A stretch of 64,000 nt of DNA from Neobacillus nitrireducens (GCF_030915405.1 NZ_CP133262.1:4741001-4805000), one strand, 5' to 3'; shown: positions 16,547 to 24,851, numbered from the stretch's first letter. The notes: a model not told the origin generated them from the sequence alone. Program-made: numbers and translations.

Positions 16547-17743
16547 ATGGAGAAAATAGTAGTAACTGGTTATGGGGTCAAATGTCCAAAATCAAATAAT
16601 ATTGAAGAATTATTATACAATTTAGAAAATGGGGTAAATTGTTTAGAAATCGTATCTAATCTGTCACCTAAAGGGGAGGAATCCCTTGTTGGAAGAATAA
16701 ACGAAGCTTTACATGAATGTGAATCTGATAAACGCTTTAAACGATTTCCAAGGGTTACCCTTATGGGGATGGCGGCAGGCAAAGAGGCAATTGATCAAGC
16801 TAAATTGATTAATCTGAAAGATAAAAAAGTAGGGGTCTTCTTTGGCACTTCGTTAGGTTCTGTTGGTGAAAAAATTTATCAGGAGTCTATCATAAATGTT
16901 CATCATTCCAATTATCGAGAAATTCCTGTTACCTTTTCTCATTATGTAAATTATCATAGTATCACCTCAGCCATTGCCCATCATTTGGGAGCGAAAGGTA
17001 TCACGAAAACGATTACTACCGGCTGTACGTCCAGTTTAGAAGCCATTCAGGACGCAATCGCATACTTAAAATGTGGTATGATTGATGTAGCGATAGTTGG
17101 TGGAACAGATAGCTTGATTGATAAAATGGCGACATATGGATTTGCCAAAACAAAATCAATTGCTTTGAATCAATCGTTACAAGAGGGGGCCGTTCCTTTT
17201 AGTGAAAACAGTAAGGGTTTTGCCATTTCGGAAGCCTCCGGGGTTGTCATTTTGGAAAGAGAGGAACATGCATTACAAAGATCTATTCCTATTTTGGGTG
17301 AAATTGAGAATGTGATCTCCAATAATGATGGTGTTTACTTATACTCTTTAGATGAAACTGGCGATCAAATGGTTAGTGCCTTGAAAGAAGTACTAAGGAA
17401 TAGAAAACCTGACTATATTAATAGTCAGGCAGTAGGAATTCAAGTAAACGATAAAATCGAAAAGCGTTGCTCCGAGGAGCTATTCAACCATTCTGTTCCT
17501 TATACGTCCATTAAAAGCATGATTGGAAATCCTTATGGAGCTACTGGAATCCTACAAGTTATTACGTCCTTATTAAGTATTAATCATGGATTTATCCCTC
17601 CAACCATTCGAACAAACAAAAAGGGATTCGAAGAAATGAACATTGTGACGACAACCTTATTTCAAGAAATAAATGAGGTAGCGGTCACTACTCACGGTCA
17701 TGGAGGGAATAATGCCTGTGCCTATATAAGGAAATATCAATAG
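16547..17743 (+). CDS. ketosynthase-like protein lacking both catalytic histidines
   Basis: A 398-aa thiolase-fold protein of the FabF/PKS ketosynthase family. The nucleophile region TTGCTSSLEAI keeps Cys160, and AIVGGTDSL plus KGFAISEASGVVILE are typical. The usual NAHGTSTPLND is NSQAVGIQVND, with Gln294 for the first catalytic His. The usual KSMTGH is KSMIGN, with Lys323 kept and Asn328 for the second His. It may load an acyl group on Cys160 but should not catalyse decarboxylative condensation. No ACP, acyltransferase or other lipid gene is nearby. A histidine kinase gene follows after 14 bp. The role is unknown. Confidence 0.85.
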   Translation: MEKIVVTGYGVKCPKSNNIEELLYNLENGVNCLEIVSNLSPKGEESLVGRINEALHECESDKRFKRFPRVTLMGMAAGKEAIDQAKLINLKDKKVGVFFGTSLGSVGEKIYQESIINVHHSNYREIPVTFSHYVNYHSITSAIAHHLGAKGITKTITTGCTSSLEAIQDAIAYLKCGMIDVAIVGGTDSLIDKMATYGFAKTKSIALNQSLQEGAVPFSENSKGFAISEASGVVILEREEHALQRSIPILGEIENVISNNDGVYLYSLDETGDQMVSALKEVLRNRKPDYINSQAVGIQVNDKIEKRCSEELFNHSVPYTSIKSMIGNPYGATGILQVITSLLSINHGFIPPTIRTNKKGFEEMNIVTTTLFQEINEVAVTTHGHGGNNACAYIRKYQ

Positions 17744-17757
17744 AGTGGTGAAAAACT

Positions 17758-19185
17758 TTGATCATCGCATTTTTGATCGCTATTATTGGGATTATTCCCA
17801 TCGTATTAGCGATTTGCGTATTAAAATTATATAAAGGTTCAGAATTAGCATTTGCTTTATTTCTTTATATGCTCTCCATCAGTTTTTGGCAATTAGACAT
17901 TGCCGTTTTATATTTGAAAGATGTATTTTCAGAAGAATTAATCACTTGGCTTTTTAGGTTTTTTAGGATTGGGCCAACTTTTATGATTCCTCTTGTATTT
18001 TATTTAGCGTATGTTCTAATCAATAAACATACCACCAACATTAAAAATCAATCCTTTTATAAGTTTCAATTTTCTATTTTTAATCCTAAAGTGTTGTTTT
18101 ATCTAGTCGTATGGAGCTTTTTTGTCTATCTAATAAATATGACAAGATTCGGAATCATCGGAGTGAAAGAGGTTAAAATTGATAATTCAGATCTTTATTT
18201 CTATTTTCCGGAATATGGACCGCTGCAATTATTGTACCTTTTTCATACTAGTAGTTTCTTAATTCTAATTATTTTTACTTTTATTATTTCTAGACAAATT
18301 CAAAACCTCTATTTAAAGAATTTTTTAGGAACCTTTTCTTATTGTAGCTTGTTACTATTTATTTTCGGTTTATTAAATTTTATCCCTGGGACAGGAGCAT
18401 TATTTAGCAGTCTAGGGACCATCTTCTTTTCCGTTATTATTGTTTTTTCTTTTGTTAAACTGAATACGATGTTGACTGTAAACTATAATCGCTTAATGGA
18501 ACGTCAGAAGAAACTAGATAATGCGGGTAGTCTTTCTGCTAGTTTAGTGCATGAAGTGAAAAATACTCTACAAATTATTACCGGCTATTCGAAATTATTA
18601 GGCGAATCACATTTGCCTTCAGAAGATAAAAAGATGACCGTAATGATTCAAAAAGCGGCTAATCAAATGGAAGATTTAATCAATAATTACACAAAATTAT
18701 TAAAGTATAAATCCATTGATTATAAAATGGTGGATTTGAATGAAATCATTGAACAATCCATTGAAATATCAGTTGAGTTTTTGCGGAAAAATGCTGTAGA
18801 AGTTTTTTTTGACAAAAAATATTCAACATTAAAAACTTATGCCAACAACGTGTATTTAAAGCAAGTATTTGTTAATTTAATCAAAAATAGTTCAGAGGCT
18901 TTTCCGAAGGAAGGTTCCATAAGAATGATCGTAATTTCTACTGATATTCAAGCGGATAGAATTTTTATTAATATTATTGATACTGGAAAAGGAATACCTG
19001 CGGACCAGTGGAATAGTATTTTTGATCCTTTTATGACTTCTAAAAATGAGGGATTAGGTTTAGGATTACCATTTGTAAAAAACATCATTCTTGAACATCG
19101 AGGAGATATAAACGTCGTGGATAGCAGTTCAAAAGGTACTCATTTACAAATTATTTTACCCCAGTACTCTTTTAGTCACCTTTAA
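17758..19185 (+). CDS. orphan sensor histidine kinase with seven-helix N-terminus
   Basis: 475 aa. Seven hydrophobic helices (about residues 3-22, 29-50, 62-88, 113-132, 163-185, 196-213, 218-238) resemble the 7TM histidine-kinase input region. A dimerisation helix with phospho-acceptor His265 (LVHEVKNTLQIITGYSKLL) follows. The HATPase domain shows the N box FVNLIKNSSEA, IIDTGKGIP and GLGLGLPFVK. No response regulator is adjacent. This, plus the Spo0E-like gene upstream, suggests input to a phosphorelay such as Spo0F/Spo0A, as for KinB-type kinases. TTG start at 17758, ribosome site weak (AGTGGTG). Probably co-transcribed with the ketosynthase-like gene. Confidence 0.85.
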   Translation: MIIAFLIAIIGIIPIVLAICVLKLYKGSELAFALFLYMLSISFWQLDIAVLYLKDVFSEELITWLFRFFRIGPTFMIPLVFYLAYVLINKHTTNIKNQSFYKFQFSIFNPKVLFYLVVWSFFVYLINMTRFGIIGVKEVKIDNSDLYFYFPEYGPLQLLYLFHTSSFLILIIFTFIISRQIQNLYLKNFLGTFSYCSLLLFIFGLLNFIPGTGALFSSLGTIFFSVIIVFSFVKLNTMLTVNYNRLMERQKKLDNAGSLSASLVHEVKNTLQIITGYSKLLGESHLPSEDKKMTVMIQKAANQMEDLINNYTKLLKYKSIDYKMVDLNEIIEQSIEISVEFLRKNAVEVFFDKKYSTLKTYANNVYLKQVFVNLIKNSSEAFPKEGSIRMIVISTDIQADRIFINIIDTGKGIPADQWNSIFDPFMTSKNEGLGLGLPFVKNIILEHRGDINVVDSSSKGTHLQIILPQYSFSHL

Positions 19186-19235
19186 CAATAGTATTAAATA
19201 TAGCGTTTCTCCAGTAAATTTAGGTCCATTATATG

Positions 19236-19262
19236 ACCGTACTGTCACTAGTGCGGTTTTTT
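19236..19262 (+). terminator. terminator of the ketosynthase-kinase unit
   Basis: A 9-bp stem with two G-U pairs (19236-19244 with 19249-19257) and a T run, 51 bp after the kinase stop. Confidence 0.8.
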
Positions 19263-19266
19263 GTTT

Positions 19267-19458
19267 TCATTCTGCTAAATACTCATAGACCGTATCATTC
19301 ACTACCTCGTATAAATTCGTACCTGGTTCTTCTTTTTTCGTTTGGAGAATCTTCTCCACAAGTTCCTCCAAATCTCTATCACCTATAGGCGTGGAATTCC
19401 CCTTATAATACTGTTTAAAACAATTTTTTATCATCTTAACCACTAGTTTTTTATCCAC
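19267..19458 (-). CDS. yqzH: YqzH-like small protein
   Basis: A 63-aa soluble acidic protein starting MDKKLVVKMIKNCFKQYYKG and ending DTVYEYLAE, the pattern of B. subtilis YqzH, which also sits next to yqjW. GTG at 19458 has GAGGTG about 7 bp upstream; longer in-frame readings to 19641 run through the polY2 promoter and lack a ribosome site. Function unknown. It is divergent from polY2. Confidence 0.72.
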   Translation of the reverse strand: MDKKLVVKMIKNCFKQYYKGNSTPIGDRDLEELVEKILQTKKEEPGTNLYEVVNDTVYEYLAE

Positions 19459-19531
19459 AAAAATGCACCTCACCAACATTATACTATTTTTCATACGGGA
19501 TCGATAAAGGAAAAGTCTCAAAAAATTTCCA

Positions 19532-19560
19532 TTGAATACGAACGCATATTCGCTTATGAT
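19532..19560 (+). promoter_or_regulatory. SigA promoter of polY2
   Basis: TTGAAT (19532-19537), a 17-bp spacer and TATGAT (19555-19560). The spacer contains a LexA-like box. Confidence 0.8.
19539..19552 (+). promoter_or_regulatory. LexA (DinR) box 1
   Basis: CGAACGCATATTCG matches the Gram-positive SOS operator CGAAC-N4-GTTCG with one mismatch. It lies between the -35 and -10 elements, where bound LexA would block RNA polymerase. Confidence 0.75.
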
Positions 19561-19577
19561 AATGAGTATAATAAAAA

Positions 19578-19591
19578 GGAACGAATGTTCG
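19578..19591 (+). promoter_or_regulatory. LexA (DinR) box 2
   Basis: GGAACGAATGTTCG matches GAAC-N4-GTTCG fully and lies just downstream of the predicted transcription start of polY2. Confidence 0.8.
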
Positions 19592-19614
19592 ATATTCTGA
19601 ATGTGAGGGAAACC

Positions 19615-20874
19615 ATGGTGGATTACAGCGTACTGCCGCAAAATAAAATTTTATGTGTCGACATGAAGAGCTTCTATGCCAGTTGTTCGGCTGTTATGCG
19701 AGGCCTTGATCCAATGGAGTGTTATTTAGCGGTTGTCGGTCAAAAAGAGCGGCAGGGAAGTATTGTTCTAGCTGCTTCGCCGCGGATGAAAAAAGAATTT
19801 GGCATTAAAACGGGTTCGCGGATGTTTGAGATTCCAAAAGACCCTAGGATTCAAATTGTGGAGCCGAAAATGGCCACGTATTTGCGGATCGCCACCGAAA
19901 TTTCTCGTGTCTTTAACCGCTATGTCCCCAAAGAAGCCATTCATGTCTATAGCGTCGATGAAAGCTTTATTAAAGTGGATGGTTCCATTCATTTGTGGGG
20001 GGATGCCCACACGATTGCCAAAAAAATAAGGGATGATATTGAGCGGGAGTTTCAACTGCCGTGTGCCGTTGGAATTGGTCCTAACATGTTACTGGCGAAG
20101 CTTTGTCTTGATCTTGATGCTAAGAAAATAGGAGTGGCTGAGTGGAAATATGAAGACGTTCAAACAAAGCTTTGGAATGTGTCACCGCTCAGGGAAATGT
20201 GGGGGATTGGCAGGCGTGTTGAAAAAACATTAAATGGAATGGGCATTTTTACTGTCGGGCAGCTAGCTCGCTATGATTTAGAAAAGCTCGAAAAGAAATT
20301 TGGCATCATGGGGAACCAGCTTTATCATCATGCCTGGGGGGTTGATCTTTCTGAGTTGGGTGCACCGCTTATCCAAGGGCAGATTAGCTTTGGAAAAAGT
20401 CAAATTCTTTTAAGGGACTATAAGGAGGAAGCGGAAATTAAGACGGTCATTTTAGAAATGTGTGAGGAAGTGGCAAGGCGGGCACGAACGCATCGAAAGG
20501 CAGGGAGAACAATCAGTCTCGGGGTCGGCTACAGCCAGGATGAATTTGGCGGCGGTTTTCATCGCTCAAGAACGATCGGGCAGCCAACCAATGTGACAAT
20601 GGAGCTTTACCGTGTTTGTCTGGAATTATTTCATGAGCATTATACCGGAAAGACGGTCCGGCAAATTTCGATTGCCATCAGCAATATTGTTGATGACCTC
20701 GAGCTCCAGCTTGATCTTTTCGACATGGGTGCCTATAAAAGGCGCGAGCTTGGCTATGTAGTCGATACTCTGCGCAAACGCTTTGGCTCTAGTTCCTTGC
20801 TGCGTGCGGTTTCGTATACAGCTGCCGGAACGGCTAAGCACCGGGCCACGTTAGTTGGAGGACATAAAAGATAG
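19615..20874 (+). CDS. polY2: Y-family DNA polymerase, PolY2/UmuC-like (YqjW)
   Basis: A 419-aa translesion polymerase. The palm motifs are CVDMKSFYASC and YSVDESFIKVDG with the metal carboxylates; the thumb HhH is MWGIGRRVEKTLNGMGI, and QLDLFD near the C-terminus resembles a sliding-clamp-binding motif. It is the YqjW-type paralogue, distinct from dinB at 7000. ATG at 19615 is chosen because GAGGGAA precedes it; the in-frame ATG 19585 lies inside LexA box 2. Two LexA boxes indicate SOS induction. The YolD-family gene follows after 14 bp, its usual partner. Confidence 0.93.
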   Translation: MVDYSVLPQNKILCVDMKSFYASCSAVMRGLDPMECYLAVVGQKERQGSIVLAASPRMKKEFGIKTGSRMFEIPKDPRIQIVEPKMATYLRIATEISRVFNRYVPKEAIHVYSVDESFIKVDGSIHLWGDAHTIAKKIRDDIEREFQLPCAVGIGPNMLLAKLCLDLDAKKIGVAEWKYEDVQTKLWNVSPLREMWGIGRRVEKTLNGMGIFTVGQLARYDLEKLEKKFGIMGNQLYHHAWGVDLSELGAPLIQGQISFGKSQILLRDYKEEAEIKTVILEMCEEVARRARTHRKAGRTISLGVGYSQDEFGGGFHRSRTIGQPTNVTMELYRVCLELFHEHYTGKTVRQISIAISNIVDDLELQLDLFDMGAYKRRELGYVVDTLRKRFGSSSLLRAVSYTAAGTAKHRATLVGGHKR

Positions 20875-20888
20875 GGGGGAAGAGCCGT

Positions 20889-21224
20889 ATGATTCGCGAC
20901 CGCGGAAGAATCAAATGGACATCGATGATGCTTCCTGAGCATGTGAAATTGCTCAGAGATTGGGTGAAGGAAGATCAGTACGAACAGAAACGAGAAATGG
21001 ATGAACAGCAGTTGGAGCTCATGAACGAAACCTTATCTGAAGCGATTGAGTATGACCAGTACGTGACAATTACCCATTACCGGAATCGGAACTATGAAAT
21101 CGTGATTGGTAAAATTCATTACTGGGATGAACTGACGCAAAGGCTTCATGTGATCGATCACTTTAAAGAGGTACACCGGATTCCAGTAGATGCCATTGCT
21201 GACATCCGGATGACGGAGACCTAA
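20889..21224 (+). CDS. yqjX: YolD-like family protein
   Basis: A 111-aa protein. IRDRGRIKWTSMMLPEHV at the N-terminus is the YolD signature, followed by a long polar helix and a compact beta-rich domain with VTITHYRNRNYEIVIGKI. YolD proteins occur next to Y-family polymerases in Bacillales and are proposed UmuD-like accessory factors. It is co-transcribed with polY2 and so SOS-controlled. GGGGGAAG lies upstream of ATG 20889. Confidence 0.9.
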   Translation: MIRDRGRIKWTSMMLPEHVKLLRDWVKEDQYEQKREMDEQQLELMNETLSEAIEYDQYVTITHYRNRNYEIVIGKIHYWDELTQRLHVIDHFKEVHRIPVDAIADIRMTET

Positions 21225-21304
21225 AGCTATGAGCAAAGTTGAATCAACCTCACGTAACATATGGTACAATCACCATATGCTAAACAGAGGGGAGCAATAA
21301 ACAC

Positions 21305-21637
21305 GTGGAGATTAATATAACTGAAGCAGCAACTGAAAAAATAAATGAAAGACTTAATAATCGAGACGGCTACTTAAAGCTAAAATACGATACAGACGAC
21401 TGTGGCTGTGCCGTTAATGGGGTAGTGGCTTTGTGGTTTATACCAGAGTTAGAAACTGATGACATTGCAATCGAAACAAATGACCGGACGGTTTATGCCG
21501 AAAAATCAAAAATGGTCTTTTTCGATGAGCAAATGAAAATTGATTTTTCGCAAGCATCCAATTGCTTTCAACTAAAGAGTCCGCAGCAAATCTTAAATGG
21601 CCATATGAGTTTAATCATTAAAGAAAAAACAGACTGA
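21305..21637 (+). CDS. yqkB: iron-sulfur cluster biosynthesis family protein YqkB
   Basis: A 110-aa protein of the HesB/IscA-like YqkB group: ITEAATEKINERL, then DTDDCGCAVNGV with a Cys-x-Cys pair, and a third cysteine in QASNCFQLKSP. It is thought to have an A-type scaffold fold; the exact role in cluster assembly is not established. GTG at 21305 has GAGGGGAG about 10 bp before it. A bidirectional terminator follows. Confidence 0.87.
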   Translation: MEINITEAATEKINERLNNRDGYLKLKYDTDDCGCAVNGVVALWFIPELETDDIAIETNDRTVYAEKSKMVFFDEQMKIDFSQASNCFQLKSPQQILNGHMSLIIKEKTD

Positions 21638-21660
21638 TCCATGACGGATAGTCTGTTTTT
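21631..21660. terminator. bidirectional terminator between yqkB and yqkD
   Basis: The stem AGACT-ATCC / GGAT-AGTCT has one bulged G and loop ATGAC (21631-21654), with T runs on both strands. Confidence 0.82.
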
Positions 21661-22582
21661 AGCTTGGCAATGGATGATCAACATATTTTTGTAAAAATTC
21701 ATCAATCACTCGTTCATAATCGGCACGGTTTTCATTAAAGGACTGGGCATGGCGGCCGTTCGTTGCTAAAAAGAGCATTTTAGGCCCCTTTTTATGCTCA
21801 AATAAATCCTTTGTCATGGTAGGGAGAATAAAATCATCTTTTTGGCTGTGAATAAACAAAATCGGATGTTTGATATTTTCAATGACCGAAATCGGAGAAA
21901 CATTTCGGATCGAATATTTGTCCCGAAGGCGTAAAAGGGCATCCCCAAGCGGTAGCAAAAGACCAGGGATAAGCTTGAAGTCTTTTTTAATCAAATAAGC
22001 AAGCTGCTCCTTAAAATCTGAAAACGGGCAATCGGCAATATAAAAATCTGCCCCATCCTCCAGGAGTCCAGCATATAACAGCATGGTAGCGGCACCCATC
22101 GATTCGCCATGAATCCCAAGTTCGAGCTCTGGTCCTTTTTCTTTTTTGAGCCAATCAACGACGGTCTTTAAATCAAATTTTTCATAATGACCAAAACTAG
22201 TTGTTTTACCGCCAGATTCCCCGTGACGACGATGGTCATAAATTAACGTATTAAACCCGCGCGCTAAAAACATATTCGCATATTTAATTGAATTAATTTT
22301 CGTTTCGGTTACTCCATGAGAAATAATAATATAGCGGTTGGTCTGGTGCGGTTCTACGAGATGGGCTTTAATCGTGTATCCAAAAGGTGAAGAAATATCA
22401 ACCTCCCGTTTTGGGAGAGAATCAAATTCATCGGGATTATACCGGCCGGCTTCTTTTTCACGCCTTAAAATTAATTCCTCATCCTTCTTTTTCATATACA
22501 TAAGACGGTTTGTAAAATACAAACCAAGAGATAACCAGAAAAACAACAAAACAAACAAAGTTCGAAATGTCTTCCTCACCAT
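21659..22582 (-). CDS. yqkD: alpha/beta hydrolase YqkD
   Basis: A 307-aa protein with an N-terminal membrane helix (about 6-25) and an extracytoplasmic or membrane-bound alpha/beta hydrolase fold. The oxyanion region is IISHGVTETK, the nucleophile elbow GIHGESMGAAT, the acid is in SQKDDFILP and the histidine in NGRHAQSF. An esterase or lipase-like activity is likely; the substrate is unknown. ATG at 22582 has GGGAGG 5 bp upstream. Confidence 0.87.
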   Translation of the reverse strand: MVRKTFRTLFVLLFFWLSLGLYFTNRLMYMKKKDEELILRREKEAGRYNPDEFDSLPKREVDISSPFGYTIKAHLVEPHQTNRYIIISHGVTETKINSIKYANMFLARGFNTLIYDHRRHGESGGKTTSFGHYEKFDLKTVVDWLKKEKGPELELGIHGESMGAATMLLYAGLLEDGADFYIADCPFSDFKEQLAYLIKKDFKLIPGLLLPLGDALLRLRDKYSIRNVSPISVIENIKHPILFIHSQKDDFILPTMTKDLFEHKKGPKMLFLATNGRHAQSFNENRADYERVIDEFLQKYVDHPLPS

Positions 22583-22667
22583 TGGCACCTCCCGTAAAAT
22601 TTAATATAACATATGTAAAATAAGTACCAAGCGCCTATAAATTAACAGTTTTAATTGTAACACAAAG

Positions 22668-22695
22668 AAAACCGCTGACACCAATGAGCGGTTTC
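22668..22695 (-). terminator. terminator of the 46-aa gene
   Basis: On the minus strand AAACCGCT pairs with AGCGGTTT, followed by a short T-rich stretch, just after the stop at 22711. Confidence 0.65.
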
Positions 22696-22710
22696 CGAGT
22701 TTTGAGAAAT

Positions 22711-22851
22711 TTACTGCTGGGCGTTTTGTCGTTTCGTAGGGTGAATTGCTTTTTCGACTTCTTCAGCGGCAATAACCCGCTGACCTCCATCTGCTGTGTC
22801 TGCATAGTTTTTTCCCTTTTGACTGGAACCTTTATCACGTTTTTGGCTCAA
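22711..22851 (-). CDS. small hydrophilic protein, 46 aa
   Basis: TTG start at 22851 with GGAG upstream (AGGAGACTAATTATTTTG). The product contains the segment ADTADGGQRVIAAEEVEKAI and ends KRQNAQQ. It is charged, without membrane helix or cysteine. Its own ribosome site and terminator, and codon use that favours this frame over an overlapping 67-codon frame, support it as a gene. It may be one of the small yqk proteins of Bacillus; I cannot assign a function. Confidence 0.6.
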   Translation of the reverse strand: MSQKRDKGSSQKGKNYADTADGGQRVIAAEEVEKAIHPTKRQNAQQ

Positions 22852-23086
22852 AATAATTAGTCTCCTTTCAAGCTAGTCTCAAATAATAAGATGCATTAGA
22901 AGAGAACTGATTATTCACAGAAAGTAAATTTAGCATTCATTTACCAGCTGCGACAATCATACTTTCAGTGTAGTAGCGTTAATTTTTCAAAAACCAAGAA
23001 TAATAGGAATTTTGGCAAAGCAAGAGGATTTTCTGCGTGATTACTAGAAATAGTAAAGGAAAAAGAGATGAAGGAGGGTAAGCAGG

Positions 23087-23776
23087 ATGAAGAAAATTTG
23101 TACTTCCTTTCAGGATGCAGTTGCCGACATACAGGATGGAGCAACTTTAATGGTTGGTGGATTTGGATTGTGCGGCATTCCGGAAAACCTGATTCTTGCA
23201 CTCGCTGAAAAAGGCGTGAAGGATTTAACGGTTATTTCGAATAACTGCGGAATTGATGAGTGGGGTTTAGGACTGCTATTAAATAATAAACAAATCAAAA
23301 AAATGATTGGCTCCTATGTCGGTGAAAATAAAGAGTTTGAAAGACAGGTTTTAACTGGTGAGCTCGAAGTAGAATTGACGCCTCAAGGTACGCTGGCAGA
23401 AAAAATTAGGGCTGGCGGCGCGGGAATTCCAGCGTTTTATACACCTGCAGGGGTAGGAACGCCGATTGCTGAGGGGAAGGAAACGAAAATTTTTAATGGG
23501 AGAGAATACCTCCTAGAAGAGGCGCTAACTGCCGACTTTAGTTTGGTTAGGGCGTGGAAAGGCGACAAAATGGGGAATCTCGTTTACCACAAAACAGCAC
23601 GAAACTTCAACCCGATGATTGCAGCTGCTGGGAAAGTAACGATTGCTGAAGTGGAGACACTTTGTGAGATTGGCGAATTAGATGCTAATTTTATTCATAC
23701 CCCTAGTATCTATGTACAAACAATGATCGAAGGAACACAGGAAAAACGAATTGAGAGATTAACAGTCAGAAAATAG
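23087..23776 (+). CDS. scoA: 3-oxoacid CoA-transferase subunit A
   Basis: A 229-aa alpha subunit of succinyl-CoA:3-oxoacid CoA-transferase, which activates acetoacetate with CoA from succinyl-CoA. Family features are [17 protein letters not shown], the glycine-rich [18 protein letters not shown] and [19 protein letters not shown] lies 7 bp before ATG 23087. It forms an operon with the beta subunit (24-bp gap). In B. subtilis scoAB lies elsewhere on the chromosome, so the pair is an insertion into the yqkD-yqkE interval here. Confidence 0.94.
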   Translation: MKKICTSFQDAVADIQDGATLMVGGFGLCGIPENLILALAEKGVKDLTVISNNCGIDEWGLGLLLNNKQIKKMIGSYVGENKEFERQVLTGELEVELTPQGTLAEKIRAGGAGIPAFYTPAGVGTPIAEGKETKIFNGREYLLEEALTADFSLVRAWKGDKMGNLVYHKTARNFNPMIAAAGKVTIAEVETLCEIGELDANFIHTPSIYVQTMIEGTQEKRIERLTVRK

Positions 23777-23800
23777 TGTTGGGAGAAGGGAGAGAGCGCA

Positions 23801-24472
23801 ATGGTGAATGAAATTGTCTCCGTTAGAGAGAGAATTGCGATAAGGGCTGAGAAGGAAATAGAAAACGGATTTTATGTAAATTTAGGCATAGGTATGCCAA
23901 CTCTCGTAGCCAATTATATGTCAGCAAATAAACAGGTTGTCTTGCAATCTGAAAACGGTCTCCTTGGCATCGGCCCATATCCTGGTGCGGATGAGGTGGA
24001 CCCAGATTTAATCAATGCAGGTAAAGAAACCGTTACGGCAATTAGTGGTGCAGCCTATTTCGATAGCGCGGAATCGTTTGCGATGATTCGCGGTGGACAT
24101 GTCAATTTGGCCATCCTAGGTGGAATGGAAGTATCCGAAACAGGTGATTTAGCGAATTGGATGATCCCTGGAAAGATGATTAAAGGTATGGGTGGCGCGA
24201 TGGATCTTGTCCATGGAGCCCAAAAAATAATTGTCATCATGGAACATGTCAATAAAAAAGGCGAGTCCAAAATATTGAAACAGTGCACGCTTCCTCTAAC
24301 AGGCAAAGGGGTAGTCAATCGGATTATCACTGAGCGCGCAGTCATGGATGTAACGGAATCAGGGCTAAGGCTTGTGGAAGTTGCGAAAAGGTATACGGTT
24401 GAGGACGTTGTCAATTCAACCGAAGCCACATTGTCTGTGGACGACGAAAATGTAGTACTTGACGCTTATTAA
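23801..24472 (+). CDS. scoB: 3-oxoacid CoA-transferase subunit B
   Basis: A 223-aa beta subunit. The catalytic glutamate lies in [14 protein letters not shown] at about residues 47-60, and [14 protein letters not shown] is typical of the family. [24 protein letters not shown] follows. With subunit A it forms the active heterotetramer for acetoacetate use. GGGAGAAGGGAGAG lies before ATG 23801. A strong terminator follows. Confidence 0.94.
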   Translation: MVNEIVSVRERIAIRAEKEIENGFYVNLGIGMPTLVANYMSANKQVVLQSENGLLGIGPYPGADEVDPDLINAGKETVTAISGAAYFDSAESFAMIRGGHVNLAILGGMEVSETGDLANWMIPGKMIKGMGGAMDLVHGAQKIIVIMEHVNKKGESKILKQCTLPLTGKGVVNRIITERAVMDVTESGLRLVEVAKRYTVEDVVNSTEATLSVDDENVVLDAY

Positions 24473-24486
24473 ATAAAACGAGTAAG

Positions 24487-24524
24487 AGCAGGCTGACTAT
24501 GATTAAGCATAGCCTGCTTTTTTA
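24487..24524 (+). terminator. terminator of scoAB
   Basis: AGCAGGCT (24487-24494) pairs with AGCCTGCT (24511-24518), followed by a T run. Confidence 0.88.
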
Positions 24525-24587
24525 TATGGGCGATGCTTGGTGACATGGTATAATATAAGTGAAATTTTGATGATGGAGGTGTTTTGA

Positions 24588-24842
24588 ATGAAAAGGCAAT
24601 CTAAACAAAAAAATCAATCGAAACCCAAAAAAGATGAAGCAGCGGTCACGCTTGGCGATATGATTAATCCAAATTTATTCAAACAATTAAAAGAACAACA
24701 GGAGCAGCTGAAAGCAGCAGAAGAAAGAAAAAAAGAAGAAGAAGAAAAGATAAAGCGGGAAGAGCGAAGACTAAAAGAAAAAAACAAATCATTTGCAGAA
24801 CTATTAAATGAGAGCGGCATGAACTGGAAGGAATTTAAATAA
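24588..24842 (+). CDS. yqkE: YqkE family protein (DUF3886)
   Basis: An 84-aa highly charged protein. A lysine-rich start is followed by VTLGDMINPNLFKQLKEQQE, a long Glu/Lys/Arg coiled coil, and the conserved end KNKSFAELLNESGMNWKEF. The pattern matches DUF3886/YqkE of Bacillus. Function unknown. GGAGGTG precedes ATG 24588. Confidence 0.85.
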   Translation: MKRQSKQKNQSKPKKDEAAVTLGDMINPNLFKQLKEQQEQLKAAEERKKEEEEKIKREERRLKEKNKSFAELLNESGMNWKEFK

Positions 24843-24851
24843 AACAATATA

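Noticed and set aside
19585..19614. Earlier ATG for polY2
   Set aside because: It lies inside the second LexA box and has no ribosome site; ATG 19615 fits the family start.
22635..22838. 67-codon minus-strand frame next to yqkD
   Set aside because: It overlaps the 46-aa gene in another frame; that gene has the ribosome site and terminator, and this frame runs through the terminator hairpin.
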